NCBI RefSeq assembly: GCF_016464425.1
Contig: NZ_JADDKQ010000002.1
Location: forward strand, 62,001-126,000
DNA from: Actinotalea solisilvae
GTDB lineage: Bacteria > Actinomycetota > Actinomycetes > Actinomycetales > Cellulomonadaceae
Length of the DNA: 64,000 nt
Direction: 5' to 3'
Shown here: positions 26,464 through 36,677 of the stretch, piece by piece
How the letters are laid out: every line of letters starts with the position of its first letter
How positions within the stretch are numbered: the stretch's first letter is position 1
The notes under the pieces: generated by a model
What the model saw: the letters and a program-made list of their open reading frames with translations, nothing else
What the model was told of the DNA's origin: nothing
Databases searched by the model: none
Position numbers and translations under genes: made by a program

Positions 26464-26850
26464 ATGGAGCGACCCGTGGACCACGTGTGGACCGTCGAGG
26501 ACCACCTGGCCGGCGCCCCGCCCGAGCACGTCGCGCTCTACCGGCAGGTCGAGGCCCTCGTGCACGCCCAGGGGCCGGTCGTGGTGTCGGTCTCGAAGAC
26601 GACGATCACCTTCAAGGGCCGGCGGCGCGGCTTCGCGGGCGCCCGCCCGACCCGCCGGGGGGTGCGCGGCTACCTCGACCTCATGCGTCCGGTGGACGAC
26701 GACCCCCGCATCACGAACGTCACCCCGTACACGGCGCGGCTCTTCGTGCACCAGTACCTCCTGCGCTCGCCCGACGACGTCGACGCGACCTTCGAGGCCT
26801 GGGTCCACGAGGCCTACCGCGTCGGCGAGGGCGACCACCTCGGCGCCTGA
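26464..26850 (+). CDS. DUF5655-domain protein
   Basis: The 128-residue protein matches the DUF5655 pattern from end to end: WTVEDHLAGAPPEHVALYRQ, VSVSKTTITFKGRRRGFAGA, GYLDLMRP, PYTARLFVHQYLL and a final WVHEAYRVGEGDHL. The domain has no known reaction that I can state; it occurs alone or attached to other domains in many actinobacteria. It is soluble, without signal peptide. It is divergent from dusB and followed by the sigma factor gene on the same strand. Confidence 0.8.
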   Translation: MERPVDHVWTVEDHLAGAPPEHVALYRQVEALVHAQGPVVVSVSKTTITFKGRRRGFAGARPTRRGVRGYLDLMRPVDDDPRITNVTPYTARLFVHQYLLRSPDDVDATFEAWVHEAYRVGEGDHLGA

Positions 26851-26910
26851 CCACCTCGCGCGGACCGGTGCGTCCGGGGACACAACCGCGGGCGGGGGTG
26901 CTGCGTTCTC

Positions 26911-26916
26911 TACGGT
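26911..26916 (+). promoter_or_regulatory. Candidate -10 of the sigma factor gene
   Basis: TACGGT lies nine bases before the ATG at 26926. It supports that ATG, rather than GTG 26898, as the true start. Confidence 0.35.
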
Positions 26917-26925
26917 GTGACCACC

Positions 26926-27539
26926 ATGGCCAGCGCAGCGGGTCCCCCCGGCGGGCAGCTCCACGACGTCGGCCGGGCGCCGGGGACGACGTCGTCGTCC
27001 CGGTCGGGCGGCGCGACCGCGACGCGGAGTTCACCGCCTTCGTCACGCGCCACCAGGCCGACCTCCTGCGCACCGCCTGGCTGCTCGTGGGTGACGGCCA
27101 CCGCGCCGAGGAGCTGACGCAGCAGGCCCTCGTGCGGACCTACACCGCGTGGGAGCGGGCCGGGTCCGGCGACCCGCTCGCCTACGCGCGCCGCGTGCTC
27201 GTCAACCTGCGCGTCGACACGTGGCGCCGGCGCCGGCGCGAGGTGCTGGTCGCGCCCGAGGAGATGCCGGAGGGCGCCGGACCCGGCCGGGCCGACACGG
27301 CCGACGCGACGGCCGACCGGGACCAGCTCGTCCGCGCGCTCGCGACGCTCACGCCGCGCCAGCGGCGCGTCGTCGTGCTCCGGCACCTCGTCGGGCTGCC
27401 CGAGGCCGAGGTGGCGGCCGACCTCGGCGTGAGCGTCGGGACCGTGAAGTCCACCTCGTCGCGCGCGCTCGCCGACCTCCGCACGCGGCTCGCCCTGCAC
27501 GACGCGGCCCCCGCGACGTCCCCCCGGAGCACCCGATGA
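26926..27539 (+). CDS. SigE-family RNA polymerase sigma factor, apparent 5' frameshift
   Basis: The protein from about 26986 onward is a sigma-70 family factor with region 2 (FVTRHQADLLRTAWLLVGD; AEELTQQALVRTYTAWER) and region 4 (LTPRQRRVVVLRHLVGLPEA; GVSVGTVKSTSSRALADLR). Its natural N-terminus (MASAAGPPGGQLHDVGRAPG) lies in the +1 frame. Eighteen of 20 codons there end in G or C, while the same stretch in the main frame has about ten A/T-ending codons in 29. One extra G in the run 26982-26985 would join the two. As printed, the main frame can only start at GTG 26898 or 26868. The ATGA overlap at the end couples it to the next gene. Confidence 0.75.
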
Positions 27540-29032
27540 GCCCTCTGGCCGACGACGCCGTCGTCACCGAGCTGCGCCGCCGTGCGGCGGACGCGCCGCC
27601 CATGACGCTCGACCCCGCGGCCGTCCTCGTGGCGGGCCGCCGCCACCGGCGCCGCGCCGGTGCCGTCCGGGCCGCCGCCGGCGTCGCCGCCGCGGCCGCC
27701 GTCGTCGTCGGGGTGGCGCAGCTGCCGGCCGTGCTCGGCGACGACCGGACGGCGCCACCGGCGGCGCGTCAGGAGGCCCGTCCCCTCGGGCCGGACCTTG
27801 TCGTCGCGCTCGACCGCGGCGTCCGCGCGGCGAACCGCCCGGTGGTCACCGCCGGCACGAGCGCCGGCGACGTGCTCGGCCTCGGCGTGCTCGCCCTGCC
27901 GGTCGAGGGGGACGGCGCGCCCGAGCCGCCCACGCTCGGCGTCGGCCCGCTCCAGGTCGAGGGCGACGACGCGTCGCCGACCGACGGCGTGACGTTCACC
28001 CTCACGGCGTCGGGCGCGGGCGTCTCGTCGGCGTGGGACGTGCGCTGGGACGACGAGGTGGCGGGGCCGGGCGTCGGCGGGCCGTCGCCCGCCTCCGTCG
28101 AGGTCGGCGCGGACGGCCTCGACGCGCAGCCCGGGACGTACGTCGCCGGCGCGGTGCCGGCCCGGCTCGACACGCCGCGCGTGCTCGTCGACGTGGCGGT
28201 CCTCGCGGCCGACGGCACCGCGGTCCCCGGCGACGGCGGCCTCGTGGAGCTGCCGACGTTCGCGTCGCCCGCCGGCGACCACCTCCTCTACGCGGCGTGG
28301 GTGCCCGACGGGCGCACGGTGCGCACCGACCGGGAGGGGACGGCCCCCGAGGCGCCACGGACGCTCGCGAGCGCCGTGGTCCTCCTCGGCGACGACGGGA
28401 CCGTGGTGGTGCGGTCGTCCCGCTGCACCGGGCAGGCGCTCGCGACGTGCCCCGCGGACGTCGCCGAGCGCGTGACCGCGGGGCTCGCGGCGCTCGGCGC
28501 CACCCCGGGCGACGGCGACCCCACGGTCACCGCGGACGGGCTCGCCCTCGTGGGCGCCGCGGACGTCGCCCCGGCCGCCGACGCGGGGGCGGTCGACGTC
28601 GGGGTCGAGGGCACCTCGGACCGGGACCCTGGGCGTTGGGTCCTCCGCGTCGCGGGCAGCCCGCCGACGCGCACGGTCGCCGTCGAGCGGCGCGCGCCCA
28701 CCGGCGCGGTGCTCGCCTCGGGCGGCGCGACGACCACCGCCGACTCCGCGGGCGACCCCGAGTGGGTCGCGTTCTCCCAGGACGACGCCCTGGCGGTCGG
28801 CGGTCTGCTGCCGCCGGGCTTCGCGGGCGGCACCGTCGACGCGACGCTCGGCTGGGGCGCCGACGCGCCGACGCTCCCCCTGGTCGCGTTCGACGTCCCG
28901 GGCGTCGAGACGCCCGCGTGGTTCGTCCTCGCGACCGCGGGCGAGGGCGCAGGGAGGGGACGGCCCGACCTCCGCGTGGTCATGACCGCGCCGGACGGGC
29001 GCGTCGCGACCGTCCGCGCCGGCTGGTCGTAG
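27536..29032 (+). CDS. Sigma-factor-partner membrane protein (putative anti-sigma or sensor)
   Basis: The 498-residue protein starts in an ATGA overlap with the sigma factor stop. A short cytoplasmic N-terminus of about 40 residues (ELRRRAADAPPMTLDPAAVLVAG split by basic residues) precedes one membrane helix (about 45-65). The rest is an Asp/Gly/Pro-rich outside domain without recognised motifs. Genes coupled to SigE-family sigma factors often encode anti-sigma factors or sensors, but no zinc-binding HxxxCxxC motif is present. Calling it an anti-sigma factor is inference from context. Confidence 0.65.
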   Translation: MSPLADDAVVTELRRRAADAPPMTLDPAAVLVAGRRHRRRAGAVRAAAGVAAAAAVVVGVAQLPAVLGDDRTAPPAARQEARPLGPDLVVALDRGVRAANRPVVTAGTSAGDVLGLGVLALPVEGDGAPEPPTLGVGPLQVEGDDASPTDGVTFTLTASGAGVSSAWDVRWDDEVAGPGVGGPSPASVEVGADGLDAQPGTYVAGAVPARLDTPRVLVDVAVLAADGTAVPGDGGLVELPTFASPAGDHLLYAAWVPDGRTVRTDREGTAPEAPRTLASAVVLLGDDGTVVVRSSRCTGQALATCPADVAERVTAGLAALGATPGDGDPTVTADGLALVGAADVAPAADAGAVDVGVEGTSDRDPGRWVLRVAGSPPTRTVAVERRAPTGAVLASGGATTTADSAGDPEWVAFSQDDALAVGGLLPPGFAGGTVDATLGWGADAPTLPLVAFDVPGVETPAWFVLATAGEGAGRGRPDLRVVMTAPDGRVATVRAGWS

Positions 29033-29037
29033 GACGG

Positions 29038-29079
29038 CGACGGCGCCCGTCCCGGCACGTGCCGGGACGGGCGCCGTCG
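29038..29079. terminator. Long perfect palindrome between convergent genes
   Basis: A 42-base perfect palindrome centred on CACGTG lies between the sigma-partner gene (+) and glycyl-tRNA synthetase (-). It should form a 19- to 20-pair hairpin on both transcripts and work as a bidirectional terminator. Confidence 0.75.
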
Positions 29080-29121
29080 TCACGGTCCCGGGCGGCCCCA
29101 CGCCGGGGCCACCCGCTGCCG

Positions 29122-30507
29122 TCAGGCGCCGACGAGCCGCTGCGCGAGGTACCCCTGCACCTGGGCGAGCGCGACGCGCTCCTGCGCCATGGTGTCGCGC
29201 GAGCGGATGGTCACGGCCTGGTCCTGCAGCGAGTCGAAGTCGACCGTGATGCAGAACGGCGTGCCGATCTCGTCCTGGCGGCGGTAGCGCCGGCCGATCG
29301 CCCCCGCGTCGTCGAAGTCGACGTTCCACGCCCGGCGCAGCTCGGCCGCCAGGTCCCGCGCGACCGGGGAGAGGTCCTCGTGGCGCGACAGCGGCAGCAC
29401 CGCGGCCTTGACGGGCGCGAGGCGCGGGTCGAGGCGCAGCACCGTCCGCGTGTCGACGCCGCCCTTGGCGTTGGGCGCCTCGTCCTCGGCGTAGGCCTCG
29501 ACGAGGAACGCCATGAGCGAGCGCGTCAGGCCCGCCGCGGGCTCGATGACGTAGGGCACCCACCGCTCGTTCTTGCCCTGGTCGAAGTACGACAGGTCCT
29601 GACCCGAGTGCTCCGAGTGCGTGCGCAGGTCGAAGTCGGTGCGGTTCGCGATGCCCTCGAGCTCGCCCCACTCGCTGCCCTGGAAGCCGAAGCGGTACTC
29701 GATGTCGACCGTCCGGGTCGAGTAGTGCGACAGCTTCTCCTGCGGGTGCTCGTAGAGCCGCAGGTTGTCGCGCGCGATGCCGAGGTCGGTGTACCAGTCG
29801 GTGCGCGTGTCGATCCAGTACTGGTGCCACTCGGCGTCCGTGCCGGGCTCGACGAAGAACTCCATCTCCATCTGCTCGAACTCGCGCGTGCGGAAGATGA
29901 AGTTGCCCGGCGTGATCTCGTTGCGGAACGACTTGCCGATCTGGCCGATGCCGAACGGCGGCTTCCGGCGCGACGTCGTCATGACGTTGGCGAAGTTCAC
30001 AAAGATGCCCTGCGCCGTCTCGGGCCGCAGGTAGTGCAGGCCGGACTCGTCCTCGACCGGGCCGAGGTACGTCTTGAGCATCATGTTGAAGTCGCGCGGC
30101 TCGGTCCACTGACCCTTGGTGCCGCAGCTCGGGCAGGGCACGCCGGCGAGGCCGCCCTCGGCCTCGCGGCCCTTGCGCTCGGCGAACTCCTCGAGCAGCT
30201 GGTCCTCGCGGAAGCGCTTGTGGCAGGACAGGCACTCGGTCAGCGGGTCGGTGAACACGCCGACGTGGCCGGACGCCACCCAGACCTGGCGCGGCAGGAT
30301 CACCGACGAGTCGAGACCGACGATGTCGTCGCGGCTCGTCACCATGGCCCGCCACCACTGCTTCTTGATGTTCTCCTTGAGCTCGACGCCCAGGGGTCCG
30401 TAGTCCCACGCCGACCTCGTACCGCCGTAGATCTCCCCCGACGGGAAGACGAAGCCGCGCCGCTTGGCGAGGTTCGTGACGGCGTCGAGGCGGGAGGTCG
30501 GTGCCAC
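29122..30507 (-). CDS. glyS: Glycyl-tRNA synthetase, alpha2 class IIa type
   Basis: The 461-residue protein charges tRNA-Gly. Class II motifs are clear: the N-terminal [14 protein letters not shown], a zinc-type pair in CLSCHKRF and CPSCGTKG, motif 2 [21 protein letters not shown], and the anticodon-binding C-terminal domain ([19 protein letters not shown]). The length fits the eukaryote-like dimeric GlyRS of actinobacteria. The GTG at 30507 has GGAGC upstream. A candidate -10 (TAGCCT, 30593-30598) would leave a leader of roughly 80 bases. Confidence 0.95.
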   Translation of the reverse strand: MAPTSRLDAVTNLAKRRGFVFPSGEIYGGTRSAWDYGPLGVELKENIKKQWWRAMVTSRDDIVGLDSSVILPRQVWVASGHVGVFTDPLTECLSCHKRFREDQLLEEFAERKGREAEGGLAGVPCPSCGTKGQWTEPRDFNMMLKTYLGPVEDESGLHYLRPETAQGIFVNFANVMTTSRRKPPFGIGQIGKSFRNEITPGNFIFRTREFEQMEMEFFVEPGTDAEWHQYWIDTRTDWYTDLGIARDNLRLYEHPQEKLSHYSTRTVDIEYRFGFQGSEWGELEGIANRTDFDLRTHSEHSGQDLSYFDQGKNERWVPYVIEPAAGLTRSLMAFLVEAYAEDEAPNAKGGVDTRTVLRLDPRLAPVKAAVLPLSRHEDLSPVARDLAAELRRAWNVDFDDAGAIGRRYRRQDEIGTPFCITVDFDSLQDQAVTIRSRDTMAQERVALAQVQGYLAQRLVGA

Positions 30508-30592
30508 AGCTGCTCCAGTGGTCGGCGGGCCCGCACGTGGCTCGCGCGGGCGGGAGGGGACGCGGCCCGGACCGCGTCCGGGCAACCGCACC

Positions 30593-30598
30593 AGGCTA
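30593..30598 (-). promoter_or_regulatory. Candidate -10 of glyS
   Basis: TAGCCT (TANNNT) upstream of glyS; no good -35 is visible. The leader shows no clear T-box. Confidence 0.3.
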
Positions 30599-30630
30599 CC
30601 GGCGGTGCACCGGTGCGTCCGCCGGGCGGT

Positions 30631-30668
30631 TTGACAACGGTTCTCATTACTCTTGAGAATCATCCTCA
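30631..30668 (+). promoter_or_regulatory. znuA promoter with two Zur-like boxes
   Basis: TTGACA (30631-30636) and GAGAAT (30655-30660) are spaced by 18 bases and place the transcript start at or next to the znuA ATG (30668). Two 7-1-7 inverted repeats overlap them: TGACAACGGTTCTCA (30632-30646) and TGAGAATCATCCTCA (30654-30668), each with one mismatch. They match the general form of actinobacterial Zur boxes, so zinc-bound Zur should block RNA polymerase directly. Confidence 0.7.
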
Positions 30669-31587
30669 TGTCCCCGCGCCCCGCCGCCCTCGTCCTCGCG
30701 TCCGCCCTCGGGCTCTCGGCGTGCGCCGCCGCCCCGGCCGGTGACGGCAGGCTCGAGGTCCTCGCCTCCATCTACCCGCTGCAGTTCGTCGCCGAGCAGG
30801 TCGGCGGCGAGCACGTCACGGTCGAGCCGCTCACGCCGCCCGGTGCCGAGCCGCACGACGTCGAGCTGTCGCCCCGCCAGGTGCGCTCGGTGGGCGAGGC
30901 CGACGTCGTCGTCGTGCTGACCGGGTTCCAGGCCGCCGTCGACGCCGCCCTGGAGGCGCGTGCGCCCGAGCACGTCGTCGACGCCGCGGCCACCCCCGCG
31001 GTCGCCGAGCACCTCGCCGAGCACCCGGACGAGGAGGCCGAGGGAGCGGGCACGGACGACGGCCACGACCACGAGGGCGGGGACCCGCACTTCTGGCTCG
31101 ACCCGACGCTGCTCGCCGCCGTCGCGACCGACGTCGCGGTGACGCTCGGCGAGGCCGACCCCGAGCACGCCGAGGACTACGCCGCCAACGCCGAGGCGCT
31201 CGGCGCCGACCTCGGGACGCTCGACGGCGAGCTCGCCGCAGGCCTCGCCCAGTGCGAGCGGCGGGTGGTCGTGACCGCGCACGAGGCGTTCGGCTACCTC
31301 GCCGAGCGCTACGACCTCGAGCAGGTCGGGATCTCGGGCCTCGACCCCGAGGCCGAGCCGTCGCCCGCGCGCCTGCGCGAGATCCGGGACACGGTCGAGG
31401 CGCACGGCGTCACGACGGTCTTCACCGAGACGCTGGTCAGCCCCAAGGTCGCCGAGACGCTCGCCGCGGACCTGGGCATCGGCACCGCCGTGCTCGACCC
31501 GCTCGAGAGCCAGACGGACGCCGCGCACGACTACCGTGACGTCATGGCCACGAACCTCGAGGCGCTCCGCGCCGCGCTCTCGTGCAC

Positions 31588-31591
<4 letters not shown>
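30668..31591 (+). CDS. znuA: Zinc ABC transporter substrate-binding lipoprotein
   Basis: The 307-residue protein starts at ATG 30668; a TTG 15 bases upstream lies inside the promoter. It has a lipobox LSAC (Cys at about 19). Metal ligands of the cluster A-I family are in place: His63 (EPHD), His141 (DPHFWLDP), His205 (TAHEAFGYL) and Asp277 (LDPLES). The short His/Asp-rich loop [12 protein letters not shown] before the second ligand is typical of ZnuA rather than of manganese binders. It delivers Zn2+ to ZnuBC encoded immediately downstream. Confidence 0.93.
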
Positions 31592-32375
<784 letters not shown>

Positions 32376-32379
<4 letters not shown>

Positions 32380-33296
32380 CCGCGTGGACCGAGCTCGCGG
32401 GCATGCTCGGCGACCCGCTCATGCAGCGCGCTCTCGTCGCGGCGCTCCTCGTCGGCGTCACCGCGCCCGTCATCGGCACCTACCTCGTGCAGCGGCGCCT
32501 GTCGCTGCTCGGGGACGGCATCGGCCACGTCGCGCTCACGGGGGTCGCCCTCGGCTGGCTCGTGGGCTCGCTGTCCGGGCTGGTGCCCGTCGACGCGCTC
32601 GCGATCCCCGGGGCGGTCGTCGCGGCCGTCGTCGGCGCGGTCGTCATCGAGCTCGTCCGCGAGCGCGGGCGCACGTCCGGCGACGTCGCGCTCGCCCTGC
32701 TCTTCTACGGCGGCATCGCGGGCGGCGTGCTGCTCATCTCGCAGGCGGGCGGCACGAGCGCCAACCTCATGGGCTACCTGTTCGGCTCGATCTCGACGGT
32801 CACGTGGGCCGACCTGGGACTCACGGTCGCGCTGACCGCGATCGTGCTCGTGGTCGGCGTCGGGCTGCGCGCGGCCCTGTTCGCCGTGAGCCAGGACGAG
32901 GAGTTCGCGCGCGCGGCGGGGCTCCCCGTCCGCGCCCTCAACCTGGCGATCGCCGTGGTCGCGGCGCTCACGGTGACCGTCGCGATGCGGGTGGTCGGGC
33001 TCCTGCTCGTCAGCGCGCTGATGATCGTGCCGGTCGCGGCCGCGCAGCTCGTCACGGCGTCCTTCCGCCGGACGATGTCGCTCGCGATGGTCGTCGGCGC
33101 GGTCGTGTGCGTGACCGGGCTCGCGATCACGTACTGGCACGACGTCTCGCCGGGGGCGACGATCGTCGTGCTGGCGATCGCCGTCTACGGCGTGGTCGCG
33201 CTCGTCGGGCCCGCGGTGCGACGCCGGCGGGCGGAGGCGTCCGACCCGCACCCCGCCGTCGACGACGACGTGCAGCTCGTGGGAGGTGAGCGGTGA
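32376..33296 (+). CDS. znuB: Zinc ABC transporter permease
   Basis: The 306-residue membrane protein of the ABC-3 family has about eight helices. Family sequence includes VTAPVIGTYLVQRRLSLLGD, GHVALTGVALGWL and VVGLLLVSALMIVPVAAAQL. GTG overlaps the znuC stop by four bases. It forms the zinc channel with ZnuC. Confidence 0.93.
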
Positions 33297-33742
33297 TGCA
33301 GCGCATGACGCGCCAGCGCTCGGCGGTCGCCGAGCTCCTGCAGGACGTCGACGACTTCCGCAGCGCGCAGCAGCTGCACGAGCAGCTGCGCGGCCGCGGC
33401 GAGGGCATCGGCCTGGCGACGGTGTACCGGACGCTCCAGTCCCTCGCGGACGGCGGCGAGGTCGACGTGCTGCGCTCGGGCGACGGCGAGGCGCTCTACC
33501 GGCGCTGCGTGCGCCGCGAGCACCACCACCACCTCGTGTGCCGCTCGTGCCGGACGACCGTCGAGATCGACGGGCCCACCGTCGAGGCGTGGGCCGCCCA
33601 GGTCGGCGCGTCCCACGGGTTCAGCGACATCGAGCACACCATGGAGCTGTTCGGCACGTGCGCCGCGTGCGCCGCGGACGGCCGGGCGCCCACGGAGGGG
33701 GCTGCGGCGGCCGACGGCGACGGACGGGGCCGGGGTGCCTGA
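33293..33742 (+). CDS. zur: Fur-family zinc regulator Zur
   Basis: The 149-residue Fur-family protein has the winged-helix start (TRQRSAVAELLQDVDDFRSA; LATVYRTLQSLAD), a His-rich metal site (REHHHHLVC), and two Cys pairs (CRSC and CAAC) for the structural zinc. It ends in an Ala/Gly-rich tail. It overlaps the znuB stop by four bases. Zur lies at the end of its own target operon, so it is probably autoregulated through the Zur boxes before znuA. Confidence 0.9.
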   Translation: MMQRMTRQRSAVAELLQDVDDFRSAQQLHEQLRGRGEGIGLATVYRTLQSLADGGEVDVLRSGDGEALYRRCVRREHHHHLVCRSCRTTVEIDGPTVEAWAAQVGASHGFSDIEHTMELFGTCAACAADGRAPTEGAAAADGDGRGRGA

Positions 33743-34331
33743 CTGGCTCGACGGCTGGCCCTTCCTGCCCGTCTACCTCTTCTTCGTCGCCGGCGCCGCG
33801 ATCAGGTCGCAGGCGACGTACTGGGCCGGGCGCGGCATCGCCCTCGGCGTCCTGCGCTCGCGCTGGTCGCAGCGGCTCGACCACCCCCGCGTGCGGCGCG
33901 CGACCGCGGCGATCGAGCGCTGGGGCATGCCGGTCGTCCCGCTGTCCTTCCTCACCGTCGGGTTCCAGAGTGCCGTCCACGCCGCGGCGGGGCTCCTGCG
34001 GCTCCCCTGGCTGCGCTACACGCTCTGGGCGATCCCCGGGTACCTGCTGTGGGCGCTCGTGTGGGCGGGCGGCGGCATGGCCACCGTCGCGGGCGCCGTC
34101 GCGCTCGCGGCGCAGTCACCGTGGGCGCTCGCCGGAGCCGTCGTCGTCGTCGCGGTCGCGGTCGCGCTCGTGGTCCGCGCACGCCGCGCGCGCCGCACCC
34201 TCCCGAGCGCGGACGCCGCGGACGCAGCGGTCGGGACCGCGGAGAGTGCCGCCGGGCACGCGCCCTCCGCGGGCCCGTCGGACGACGGCGCCTCCGCCGG
34301 TCCGGGGCTGCCGGTGCCGCGGCGCGGCTGA
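33735..34331 (+). CDS. DedA/VTT-like membrane protein
   Basis: The 198-residue protein has several hydrophobic helices with the DedA-like features ATYWAGRG, RWGMPVVPLSFLTVGFQSAV and LRYTLWAIPGYLLWALVW. A low-complexity Ala/Gly/Pro tail follows. It starts with GTG inside the last codons of zur, so it is translated with the zinc operon. Members of this fold affect lipid scrambling or membrane homeostasis; a link to zinc is unproven. Confidence 0.7.
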   Translation: MPDWLDGWPFLPVYLFFVAGAAIRSQATYWAGRGIALGVLRSRWSQRLDHPRVRRATAAIERWGMPVVPLSFLTVGFQSAVHAAAGLLRLPWLRYTLWAIPGYLLWALVWAGGGMATVAGAVALAAQSPWALAGAVVVVAVAVALVVRARRARRTLPSADAADAAVGTAESAAGHAPSAGPSDDGASAGPGLPVPRRG

Positions 34332-34394
34332 CGTCCCGGACGCCCCGGTCCCAGCCGGGCGGAGGGGCGGGCCGAGGTCACTCTCGGGCCGAGG

Positions 34395-34760
34395 TCAGTG
34401 GCGCTGCGACACGCAGAACTGGTTGCCCTCGGGGTCCGCGAGCACGACCCACGTGAACGACGGCGTCTCGTGCCGCGCGATCTCGAGGGCCCCCTCGCCG
34501 AGCAGCCGCTCGACGGAGAGCTCGCGGTCGGCCGCCTCGAGGTCCAGGTGGACGCGGTTCTTGCCCGGCGTCGGGTCGCTGACCTGCTGGAACCCGAGCA
34601 CCGGCCCGCCGTGCTCGCCCGGTGACACCATGAGGAACCAGCCGTCGTGGTCCGCGACGACCTCCCCGCCGATCTGGCGCGCCCACCACCCGGCGAGGGA
34701 CCGCGCGTCGCGGCAGTCGAAGGTCACCATGCCGACCCGCAGGCCCGTGCTCGTCGTCAT
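34395..34760 (-). CDS. VOC-fold protein
   Basis: The 121-residue protein has the repeated beta-alpha-beta-beta-beta units of the glyoxalase/bleomycin-resistance fold: VGMVTFDCRDARSLAGWWA, then GFQQVSDPTPGKNRVHLDL, and the closing VVLADPEGNQFCV. The likely metal-binding His and Glu positions are present. The substrate is unknown. The ATG is six bases after TACGGT (34767-34772), a leaderless pattern. It is convergent with the DedA-like gene. Confidence 0.85.
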   Translation of the reverse strand: MTTSTGLRVGMVTFDCRDARSLAGWWARQIGGEVVADHDGWFLMVSPGEHGGPVLGFQQVSDPTPGKNRVHLDLEAADRELSVERLLGEGALEIARHETPSFTWVVLADPEGNQFCVSQRH

Positions 34761-34766
34761 GGCGCG

Positions 34767-34772
34767 ACCGTA
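34767..34772 (-). promoter_or_regulatory. Candidate leaderless -10 of the VOC gene
   Basis: TACGGT, six bases, ATG. Confidence 0.45.
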
Positions 34773-34843
34773 CCGGCCCCGCGCACCGGCCGCAGACGCT
34801 CGGGGCACGCCGCGCGGACCGGTCGCCGGCCGGGGCATCCCCC

Positions 34844-35659
34844 TCAGGTCGCCGAGCGGTCGACCGCGCCCCCGTAGCGGCGGTCGCGGCGCGCGTAGGT
34901 CTCGACCGCGCGCCACAGGTGCCGGCGGTCGACGTCCGGCCAGTACTCGTCGAGGAAGACCATCTCCGCGTACGCGGCCTGCCAGATCATGAAGTTGGAG
35001 GTCCGCTGCTCCCCCGACGTCCGCAGGAAGAGGTCGACGTCGGGCAGGTCGGGCTCGTCCAGGAAGCGCGCGACCGTGCGCTCGTCGACGCGCTCCGGGT
35101 CGAGGCGGCCCGCCGCGACCTCGCGCGCGATCGCCTTGGCCGCGTCGGCGACCTCGGCGCGGCCGCCGTAGTTGACGCACATGGTCAGCGTGCACACGTC
35201 GTTGCCGCGCGTGAGCTCCTCGGCGGTCTCGAGCTCGGTGATGACGGAGCGCCACAGGCGCGGCCGCCGCCCCGCCCAGCGCACGCGCACGCCCCACGAG
35301 TGCATGGTGTCGCGGCGGCGGCGGAGCACGTCGCGGTTGAAGCCCATGAGGAAGCGGACCTCCTCGGGCGAGCGCTTCCAGTTCTCGGTCGAGAACGCGT
35401 AGGCCGAGACGTGGGTGACGCCCACCTCGATGGCACCCGCGACGACGTCGAGCAGCGCCGCCTCGCCCGCCGCATGACCGGCGGTCCGGGGCAGGCCGCG
35501 GGCGTTGGCCCAGCGCCCGTTGCCGTCCATGACGATCGCCACGTGCTTCGGCACGAGCTCGCGCGGGACCTCGGGGGGCCGGGCGCCCGACGCGTGCGGC
35601 GGCGGCGGGACGACGACGTGCTGCGGGCGCGCGGCGTCGCCGCGGCGGGCGCGCGCCAT
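34844..35659 (-). CDS. uppS: Isoprenyl (undecaprenyl/decaprenyl) diphosphate synthase
   Basis: The 271-residue cis-prenyltransferase has [13 protein letters not shown] (catalytic Asp), [12 protein letters not shown] and the conserved C-terminal [18 protein letters not shown]. It makes the C50-C55 lipid carrier for peptidoglycan and arabinan-type polymers. The ATG shares one base with the recO stop (TGATG), so the two are co-translated, a common arrangement in actinobacteria. Confidence 0.95.
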   Translation of the reverse strand: MARARRGDAARPQHVVVPPPPHASGARPPEVPRELVPKHVAIVMDGNGRWANARGLPRTAGHAAGEAALLDVVAGAIEVGVTHVSAYAFSTENWKRSPEEVRFLMGFNRDVLRRRRDTMHSWGVRVRWAGRRPRLWRSVITELETAEELTRGNDVCTLTMCVNYGGRAEVADAAKAIAREVAAGRLDPERVDERTVARFLDEPDLPDVDLFLRTSGEQRTSNFMIWQAAYAEMVFLDEYWPDVDRRHLWRAVETYARRDRRYGGAVDRSAT

Positions 35660-36390
35660 CAGACGCGCTCGACCATGCGCAGCGAGCGCAGACCGCGCTC
35701 GAGGTGGAACTGCAGGAACGCCGCGACGAGCCCGCTCGCCTCGCGGCGGTGCCGCTCGTCGCTCGCGTCCGCGGTCGCCCACTCGCCCGTGAGGAGCGAC
35801 GCGAGGAGCTCGAACGTCTCGGGGGCCGGCGAGGCCGCGCCCGGCGGGCGGCACGCGCCGCACACGGCACCGCCGGAGCCCACCGCGAACGCCCGGTGCG
35901 GCCCGGGCGCCCCGCAGCGCGCGCAGTCGGTGAAGGTCGGGGCCCAGCCCGCGACGGAGAGCGCACGGAGCAGGTAGGAGTCCAGCACGAGGCCGGGCGC
36001 GTGCGCGCGCTCGGCGAGCGACCGCGTGGCCGCCGCGAGGAGCAGGAACTGCTGCGTGGCCGGCTCGCGCTCCGCCTCGACCAGGCGCTCCGCCGTCTCG
36101 AGCATCGCGGTGCCCGCGGTGTACAGCGCGTAGTCGCCGCACACGGCGCGCGCGTACGGGCCGAGCGTCTCGACCTGGGTGACGATGTCCAGGCTGCGCC
36201 CCGTGTAGAGCTGGGCGTCGACGAGCATGAACGGCTCGAGCCGGGACCCGAAGCGCGACGACGTGCGCCGGACCCCCTTGGCGACCGCGCGCACCTTGCC
36301 GTGGTGGCGGGTCAGGAGGGTCACGATGCGGTCGGCCTCGCCCAGCTTCTGGGCGCGGAGCACGAGCGCCTCGTCGCGGTAGAGGCTCAC
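35659..36390 (-). CDS. recO: DNA repair protein RecO
   Basis: The 243-residue protein has an N-terminal OB-fold ([39 protein letters not shown]) and a helical C-terminal domain with a four-Cys zinc site (CARCG and CGAC). RecO loads RecA on SSB-coated DNA. GTG at 36390 lies six bases after GACAAT (36397-36402). It leads the recO-uppS operon. Confidence 0.95.
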   Translation of the reverse strand: MSLYRDEALVLRAQKLGEADRIVTLLTRHHGKVRAVAKGVRRTSSRFGSRLEPFMLVDAQLYTGRSLDIVTQVETLGPYARAVCGDYALYTAGTAMLETAERLVEAEREPATQQFLLLAAATRSLAERAHAPGLVLDSYLLRALSVAGWAPTFTDCARCGAPGPHRAFAVGSGGAVCGACRPPGAASPAPETFELLASLLTGEWATADASDERHRREASGLVAAFLQFHLERGLRSLRMVERV

Positions 36391-36396
36391 CGCACC

Positions 36397-36402
36397 ATTG
36401 TC
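36397..36402 (-). promoter_or_regulatory. Candidate leaderless -10 of recO
   Basis: GACAAT, six bases, GTG, the same as at dusB. Confidence 0.4.
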
Positions 36403-36566
36403 CCCCCGGGCGGTGACACCCGTGCCGGCGGCGCGCGGAAAAGGGCGGGACGCGCCCGCGGCGCCCGCGCTAGCGTCGGGCCCGGGCGCGCCGACGCGTG
36501 CCGACCCGCAGGAGCCGTGGGCGCAGGAGCGCACCGGCCGGAACTGTGCCCGAGGAGGTGCTGACG

Positions 36567-36677
36567 ATGACCGTCGACGAGGCCGTCACGCCGTCCCCCT
36601 CCCCTGCACGCCCGCGCCGCCCGGCGGCGCGCCCCTCGAAGGGCTCCTCCGTTGCACGCTCCGCACGACCGTCCTGA
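36567..36677 (+). CDS. Small upstream open frame before rsgA (36 codons)
   Basis: ATG at 36567 has an excellent GAGGAGG site with eight bases spacing, better than that of the rsgA TTG start it overlaps by 26 bases. The predicted peptide starts [10 protein letters not shown] and is Pro/Ser/Arg-rich and basic. I do not recognise it. It may be a leader peptide that tunes rsgA translation, or a small protein. Coding status rests on the ribosome binding site only. Confidence 0.35.
   Translation: MTVDEAVTPSPSPARPRRPAARPSKGSSVARSARPS

Noticed and set aside
34395..35966. Apparent 523-codon fusion of the VOC gene with upstream sequence
   Set aside because: The upstream part is an out-of-frame shadow of uppS; the VOC gene has its own ATG six bases after TACGGT.
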